Source: Synergistaceae bacterium (GTDB lineage: Bacteria; Synergistota; Synergistia; Synergistales; Synergistaceae). Taken from it: 10,876 nt of DNA. The notes under the pieces are model-generated. The model saw only the letters and a list, made by a program, of their open reading frames with translations. It did not search any database and was not told where the DNA came from. Location of the stretch: NCBI GenBank assembly GCA_028702015.1, contig JAQVPO010000014.1, forward strand, positions 1 through 10,876, in the 5' to 3' direction. Positions 6,904 through 10,876 of this stretch are shown here, piece by piece (the stretch's first letter is position 1; each line of letters starts with the position of its first letter). The translations under genes and the position numbers were made by a program.

Positions 6904-7473
6904 ATGATATGGATTAAAAAAAGAAAGGATCGCCCGTTGATGCTTATCAGTCTATCTTTTGTCTGCTTAATATTTATTATTTTCTTCTCTCTGCTGACCC
7001 AGGCTGCAGAAGCAGAAAAGACGGTATTATCGTCTGATTTAACGGTCAGGGATCTTAAAGAGGAAGATATTCTGTGGCTGAAGATAGTGAAGAACAAGCA
7101 TAAGCTGTATGTAATGAGGCGGGATGAAATTATAAAGGTATATGACATTTCGACTGGGAAAAATAGCGGACAAAAAGAGCGTTCAGGAGACAACAGGACT
7201 CCTGAGGGAGAGTTTGAGGTCCAGCAGATACAAAATGCTGCAAACTGGCAGCATGACTTCAATGATGGCAAAGGAATGATCAAAGGGGCATATGGTCCCT
7301 TATTTATACGAATAAATTGCGGATGGAGAGGAATAGGCATCCATGGTACCCATGATCCTGATTCTATTGGGAAAAATGTTACAGAAGGCTGTATAAGGCT
7401 TAGAAATCAAGACCTGAAGGATCTTAGAAAAAGCTACATCCGGTTGCTGATGAAGGTTGTAATTGTCAAATAA
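6904..7473 (+). CDS. L,D-transpeptidase (YkuD domain)
   Basis: This 189-residue membrane-anchored or secreted protein acts on peptidoglycan in the periplasm. Family role: a cysteine enzyme forming 3-3 cross-links or attaching proteins to the stem peptide. A basic N-terminus (KKRKDR) and a hydrophobic span (about 12-34) form a signal anchor, with possible cleavage after TQAAEA. The YkuD domain (about 56-189) has the substrate-side GDNRTPEGEF segment, YGPLFIRI, His147-Gly148, and the nucleophile in TEGCIRL with Cys163 and Arg165. The usual [S/T]HGC has Glu161 in place of His, which occurs in divergent members; activity is probable but not certain. The start ATG follows a purine-rich GGGGGGAGGAGAG site. 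The single short domain with no LysM or peptidoglycan-binding module suggests a YafK/ErfK-like periplasmic enzyme. Confidence 0.9.
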   Translation: MIWIKKRKDRPLMLISLSFVCLIFIIFFSLLTQAAEAEKTVLSSDLTVRDLKEEDILWLKIVKNKHKLYVMRRDEIIKVYDISTGKNSGQKERSGDNRTPEGEFEVQQIQNAANWQHDFNDGKGMIKGAYGPLFIRINCGWRGIGIHGTHDPDSIGKNVTEGCIRLRNQDLKDLRKSYIRLLMKVVIVK

Positions 7474-7685
7474 GTCACGTGTTTTTATTTTAAGTATTTT
7501 GAATGAGCAAAAAACACAAAACCATATTATTAAAATTAAGATATAACTCGACTTTTTATTTTATTAACTGCATATTAAGAGAGTAAGGGAGTATACGTTA
7601 TGTTTTTTGCATTGAATACCATTAGCAAATATCATCTTGATGATAGAATACACAGTAATGACATATGCCAGAGAGGATTGATACG

Positions 7686-8447
7686 ATGCAGATTTCTGCT
7701 GACCTTTTAAAAGCGCATCTCCAGCGTTTTTTAATATCTTTACTCATTATCGCAGTATTTTGCGTTTTTCCATCAATTTCAAGTGCTGAAGTGCGCATAG
7801 AAGAAAAGGTCGGAAAATTGCTTGTAAATGAATTTGATCCCGAGCGAATAACAGTACAGGCCACGGGCGGAGGAAGTTTTCTCTATGCCAAGGCGACAGG
7901 GATAGTTATTGAGGGAGTAAGGATAGAGAGCGTTTCTCTGTATGCAATGATGAAAGAGCCTCCGAATAACATAAGTGAGTATGATAAAGACCGCAAATAC
8001 AAGCTCGCAGACCTCATCCACTATTCAAGAGGAGAAGTTGTTCTGCTGGAAAAGGATTTTAAAGACTATGCGAGAAAAGAAATTGAAGATATAAAGGGAT
8101 TTAAAAATCTTGACTGTGATTTTTCAAAGAACGGGATCAGGGTATCCGGGGCATATACAGCTACATTTCTGTTCAAATTCAACATTAGGATGGAAGTGCT
8201 TTCTAAACTTGCATTTAATGACAGCGGTCTTAACCTTACGGATACAACACTCTATGTTGCCGGTGTTAAGCAGCCCGAATATATAACTTCCCAGCTGATT
8301 GAAAGAATAAATCCGCTTATTGCTAAAGAAAAGATCCCATTCCCGGACAGGATAACCTCTATAAATTTCACAGATGACAGGATCGTTATTACAGGAGACC
8401 CAAAACCTCTTAAAGATGCTAAAGTATGGACTTACAGCAGGTCATAA
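7686..8447 (+). CDS. Secreted LmeA/DUF2993-like lipid-binding protein
   Basis: The protein is 253 residues from ATG at 7686. This start is preferred over an in-frame ATG at 7665 because GAGAGGA (7671-7677) stands 8 bases before it. A Sec signal peptide (about 1-34, core FLISLLIIAVFCVF, cleavage near SSA-EV) leads into a beta-rich domain over the rest. The pattern resembles the DUF2993/LmeA family of periplasmic phospholipid-binding proteins: an EGVRIESVSLYA strand, a central helix with DFKDYARKEI, alternating strands with GIRVSG, and a late IPFPDRI...DDRIVITG element. No catalytic motif is visible. It would act in the cell envelope, perhaps in lipid transport or retention. The family call rests on remembered pattern, not a profile search. 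It stands 212 bases downstream of the L,D-transpeptidase, so it is probably a separate unit. Confidence 0.75.
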   Translation: MQISADLLKAHLQRFLISLLIIAVFCVFPSISSAEVRIEEKVGKLLVNEFDPERITVQATGGGSFLYAKATGIVIEGVRIESVSLYAMMKEPPNNISEYDKDRKYKLADLIHYSRGEVVLLEKDFKDYARKEIEDIKGFKNLDCDFSKNGIRVSGAYTATFLFKFNIRMEVLSKLAFNDSGLNLTDTTLYVAGVKQPEYITSQLIERINPLIAKEKIPFPDRITSINFTDDRIVITGDPKPLKDAKVWTYSRS

Positions 8448-8761
8448 AAAAACATTTTTCATATGAGCAGATTTCTTAATGTTTTGAGGGCGGTTCTGAA
8501 TAAAAACATAGAGCATGCTTCAGATGCTCGATAATTGAACGGCTATTGTCAAGGGACTGATAGATGAAAAAGGCGTTACAGCGCCGTAGAAACTCGCTTA
8601 TTATGACGAACTCTATGATTTTGTCATGAAAGAACGGAGATGCCGGGGGATCAATTACGAAGAAAGCGTAAAGATCTGCAGGAATGAAATAACCTGATGA
8701 GATCATTCGATCCATGCCATGCGTACTCAGACGGCGTGGCATGGATCTGTAATATCTGGAG
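8448..8761. other. Intergenic region with possible gene relic
   Basis: This 314-base spacer between two convergent genes holds a small 6-bp hairpin (8511-8529) downstream of the LmeA-like gene and an 11-bp hairpin (8709-8747) near the methyltransferase stop. One plus-strand frame looks coding-like at 8590-8697 (including YYDELYDFVMKERRCRGINY) and continues upstream across stops at 8587 and 8536. This may be a decayed small gene. The antisense 88-codon frame looks like its shadow. Confidence 0.45.
8709..8747 (-). terminator. Possible hairpin terminator after the methyltransferase gene
   Basis: GATCCATGCCA (8709-8719) pairs perfectly with 8737-8747 across a 17-base loop, starting 14 bases past the methyltransferase stop on the minus strand. 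No T tract follows, so this is a weak terminator call; the position between convergent genes supports it. Confidence 0.35.
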
Positions 8762-9439
8762 CTATTCTTTTTCTATGACCAGGAAGATACTTGAATCATC
8801 CACTTCAAATATCTGCCAGCAGTATCCTGAAGAACGTCCGATTTTCTCAAGGTCAGATATGGAAGGGGTAGTGGCACGGAACCCGTCTTTGCAGATGATA
8901 ACACCGTCTTTCGTTTTTTCCATATCCAGCTCACCGAGCAATCCTTTACTGGACTGTTCCTGAAACCACGCGATCCTTTCTTCCCAGAAATTGGGATGAT
9001 ATGTGCTGAAATAGGCCTTGCCGCCTTTTTTAAGAGACTTTAACACCTTTGCGGTAAAAATCTCCGGAACCGCCGCTTTCACAGCGGAAAGCCCGTTCTG
9101 AAGACAGAGAGCCGCGTCAAAACAGTTGCTGAAGTCAATATCATGTACGTCCATTGTCAGCAGCGCTGTGTTTTTATTGTCTTTCAGGTATTCTTCACCA
9201 AAAGATATATTGCTGCTTGATATGTCTATTCCTGTAATACTATTTACAAATGGGGCTATCTCACGCATTATCCGCCCGTAGCCGGCTGCAAGCTCAAGAA
9301 CGATGTCATTTTTTTTCAGATTGCCGCGTACAAAAGCTATCTCCTGTTCAAGGTATCTGGATATCCTTGGTATAGCTGTGTCATAAACCTCCCATAACCT
9401 TTTGCCGTTCAGCCCCTGTGCATAATAGTTTTCTTTCAT
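8762..9439 (-). CDS. Class I SAM-dependent methyltransferase
   Basis: This 225-residue cytosolic protein has a Rossmann methyltransferase core. Motif I is VLELAAGYGR (47-56). The acidic residue that binds the ribose of SAM is Asp72 in GIDIS, followed by the motif II region around Asp97 (MDVHDIDF). DAALCLQNGLS (108-118) is the motif IV strand, and LKKGGKAYFSTYHP is the post-motif segment. The N-terminal part (YYAQGLNGKRLWEVYD) probably forms a substrate-side helix. The substrate is not predictable; it resembles general Methyltransf_11/25-type enzymes. The start ATG at 9439 has GAGGA about 9 bases upstream. It is separated from the upstream TfoX-like gene by 208 bases containing a strong inverted repeat, so it is likely transcribed alone. 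Nothing is odd in length or motifs. Confidence 0.9.
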   Translation of the reverse strand: MKENYYAQGLNGKRLWEVYDTAIPRISRYLEQEIAFVRGNLKKNDIVLELAAGYGRIMREIAPFVNSITGIDISSSNISFGEEYLKDNKNTALLTMDVHDIDFSNCFDAALCLQNGLSAVKAAVPEIFTAKVLKSLKKGGKAYFSTYHPNFWEERIAWFQEQSSKGLLGELDMEKTKDGVIICKDGFRATTPSISDLEKIGRSSGYCWQIFEVDDSSIFLVIEKE

Positions 9440-9489
9440 TCTCTCAGATCCTCAGTATTAGTATTGGCAGGACAACAATATCAGAAAAT

Positions 9490-9538
9490 CAATGCAGACA
9501 GACCTGCACCTAAATTCTGACCTTGTCTGTCTGCGTTG
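9490..9538 (-). terminator. Inverted repeat, probable terminator between minus-strand genes
   Basis: A 14-bp stem (9490-9503 with 9525-9538, one G-U pair) contains the perfect core GCAGACAGAC/GTCTGTCTGC and closes a 21-base loop. On the minus strand ATTTTCTG follows, a short T-rich run. It lies 110 bases beyond the stop of the TfoX-like gene and 51 bases before the methyltransferase start. A second, GC-rich 6-bp hairpin (9605-9630) is closer to that stop but has no T tract. Confidence 0.42.
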
Positions 9539-9647
9539 TTATTATGGCGGTTCAAGAATAATCTCATTCATATGATCCAGCGGCCGTCATTAAGGATGAC
9601 ATCGCTGCCGAAAAATCGTGTTTCCGGCAGGTCCTTGCAATTTATTA

Positions 9648-10202
9648 TTATTTTACTTCTATTGACTGTTTTTCAAAGTGTTCAGCAATTATCCGTACGA
9701 TATCATTGTAACAGCAGATGCCCTTTGGGTTATTGACCTTGCAGTCTGGATTCTTCATCGCTCCTGTCGCTTCAATTACCTCTTCCGGCGAGGATGCCCC
9801 TTTTGAAATCGCTTCTGCGATCATTTCTTCTGTTACCTTTGAACAGAAGCAGACATATTGTGCATCATCACAATTATTTTTGAGTTTTTTCTTTTTCGGT
9901 TTGGGGTAAGGCAGTTCACTCCAGCTGGCTCTGACAAGCTTTGTCAGGTATTCTCTGTCGTCTGTAGATGTTATGAGAAATGAAGGTTTAGCACCCTTAT
10001 ATGCAGGAACTTCACAGACTTCTTTGAGGAGCCTGAAGCCGGCATTTGTCTTTTTCAGGAAGAGCTGTCCGTCACAGACCATTCCGATAACTTTAGTGTC
10101 ACAGTAGATAGTGTATTCACCAAACATTTTCCTGCAGGTAATTACGCCTGCATCACTAAGCTGATCGGAAATATAGGTCATGAATTCTTCTGATGTTGCC
10201 AT
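9648..10202 (-). CDS. TfoX N-terminal domain fused to a BFD-like [2Fe-2S] domain
   Basis: The protein has 184 residues and two domains. Residues 1-100 match the TfoX/Sxy N-terminal domain: RKMFGEYTIYCDTKVIGMVC, QLFLKKT, AYKGAKPSFLI, and ELPYPKPKKKK at the end. A Lys-rich linker (about 100-110) leads to a BFD-like [2Fe-2S] domain (about 116-175). Its likely ligands are Cys118 and Cys120 (VCFC), Cys154 (DCKV) and Cys163 or Cys164 (NPKGICC). The C-x-V-x-NP-x-G-x-CC-x-x-D layout resembles the iron-sulfur domain of CopZ-type and related proteins. TfoX in gamma-proteobacteria regulates competence, but isolated TfoX_N domains elsewhere have no settled role; the iron-sulfur part suggests redox or iron sensing. 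There is no signal peptide. The start ATG at 10202 has GGAGGT 8 bases upstream. The amidase gene ends 69 bases upstream on the same strand, so they may share a transcript. Confidence 0.88.
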   Translation of the reverse strand: MATSEEFMTYISDQLSDAGVITCRKMFGEYTIYCDTKVIGMVCDGQLFLKKTNAGFRLLKEVCEVPAYKGAKPSFLITSTDDREYLTKLVRASWSELPYPKPKKKKLKNNCDDAQYVCFCSKVTEEMIAEAISKGASSPEEVIEATGAMKNPDCKVNNPKGICCYNDIVRIIAEHFEKQSIEVK

Positions 10203-10271
10203 GCTCCTGCACCTCCTCCATCGACGGACGGGATAACGAACTGCGGTAAAATAGTTTAGTTTTGAGAGGCC

Positions 10272-10876
10272 TCACTGCGGAGTGATGTCTTCTATTTCCT
10301 GCTGTTTCACACGATCAAGAGGCAGATGCTTGATGCCTGACTTGGCAGGTGAAAAATCTATTTTTTTCAGGTCTATCATTCTTACCTTTCTGTTGTGCTG
10401 TGTGTGGTAGTAATAGACGAGGTTTCCTGTATCGATAGCGCTTGTCCAAAGAGTGGAGCTCCGCATGCCGTCAAGGTCCTGAAGTGCAGTCACGGTGCCT
10501 TCCCCGGAAGCTAGCGGCTGGTTGAAGTTATCCATGATACGGAAAATTTCATATATTGTTTCAGGGCCGTCAGGAGTTCTGCGCGCAAGCATTGTTTGTG
10601 CTACGGCCCGTATAAAACGTGACGGGGGTGTGATATCCCCGGGCATCCCCAGAAGCCCGCTCCCTCCTCCCAGGGGTTCTATGTTAAGGCTGCCTATCTT
10701 TTTGGCAGAGTAGGGCTTTACTGAAAGGTTGATATAGTTTCGGAGGTTGGTCAGATGCCAGTCGAAACTTGGAGCGTTAGTCAGGACTTTTACAGGGTTA
10801 TCACTTACTTTCAGCTTCCCGTCAATATATTCCACGACAATGACACTTCCGCTCTTGTCTGTCACCATGAGATGCA
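10272..10876 (-). CDS. Choloylglycine hydrolase/penicillin V acylase-family amidase, C-terminal part
   Basis: The frame is open to the right edge (about 201 visible codons), so the ATG at 10868 is internal and the N-terminal Cys nucleophile is outside the window. The family are Ntn-hydrolases that cleave linear amide bonds in conjugated bile salts, penicillin V or acyl-homoserine lactones. Visible hallmarks are VTDKSG...VVEYIDGKL, the VLTNAPSFDWHLTNLRNY segment carrying the conserved active-site Asn (tenth residue of the NPVKVLTN stretch and beyond), PPSRFIRAV with the conserved Arg, and the SSTLWTSAIDTGNLVYYYHT strands near the C-terminus. The substrate cannot be assigned from this part, and whether a signal peptide exists (periplasmic acylase versus cytosolic bile salt hydrolase) depends on the missing end. 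The stop is TGA at 10272-10274. Confidence 0.93.
   Translation of the reverse strand, partial: HLMVTDKSGSVIVVEYIDGKLKVSDNPVKVLTNAPSFDWHLTNLRNYINLSVKPYSAKKIGSLNIEPLGGGSGLLGMPGDITPPSRFIRAVAQTMLARRTPDGPETIYEIFRIMDNFNQPLASGEGTVTALQDLDGMRSSTLWTSAIDTGNLVYYYHTQHNRKVRMIDLKKIDFSPAKSGIKHLPLDRVKQQEIEDITPQ

Noticed and set aside
7479-7517. Terminator after the L,D-transpeptidase gene
   Set aside because: GTGTTTTT and AAAAACAC can pair, but the stem is almost all A-T with a 23-base loop and no following T tract.
8476-8742. 88-codon minus-strand ORF in the 8448-8761 spacer
   Set aside because: No ribosome site or recognisable motif, and it overlaps the hairpin downstream of the methyltransferase gene; it looks like the shadow of the plus-strand relic.

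Overview
The window holds ten genes, eight complete and two cut by the edges, with several AT-rich intergenic stretches. Genome type is inferred only. The features are exported proteins with Sec-type signal peptides, an L,D-transpeptidase, a c-di-GMP-type receptor, a bile-salt-hydrolase-family amidase, a glutamine-dependent-type NAD synthase and several TTG starts behind strong GGAG ribosome sites. Together these suggest an anaerobic bacterium with a diderm-like envelope (Synergistota or a neighbouring anaerobic lineage such as Clostridia/Negativicutes). Nothing in the window proves the phylum.

Left part (1-3850): the C-terminal third of NAD synthase (nadE) is followed by an EamA/DMT permease on the same strand. 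Convergent to it lies a large membrane sensor (periplasmic domain, PAS, GGDEF, HD-GYP). Its HD-GYP motifs are intact and its GGDEF domain is altered, so it probably degrades c-di-GMP rather than making it.

Middle part (3851-8447): this is mostly envelope genes separated by long spacers. They are a secreted PDZ-domain protein with a Pro/Arg-rich segment, a 96-residue charged protein of unknown function, a 70-residue two-helix membrane protein, an L,D-transpeptidase (YkuD) and a secreted LmeA/DUF2993-like lipid-binding protein. A textbook bidirectional terminator sits between the two convergent small genes. The genes are mostly single transcription units rather than one operon.

Right part (8448-10876): all genes lie on the minus strand. 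They are a class I SAM methyltransferase, a TfoX N-terminal domain fused to a BFD-like [2Fe-2S] domain, and the C-terminal part of a choloylglycine hydrolase/penicillin V acylase-family amidase. The last two are 69 bases apart and may be co-transcribed.

No mobile element, CRISPR array, tRNA or rRNA was seen. The most notable item is the TfoX_N-[2Fe-2S] fusion. Lesser items are a possible attenuator upstream of the HD-GYP gene, an 8-G tract early in the permease gene and three stretches that may be decayed coding sequence. I did not find convincing evidence of a new multi-gene system.
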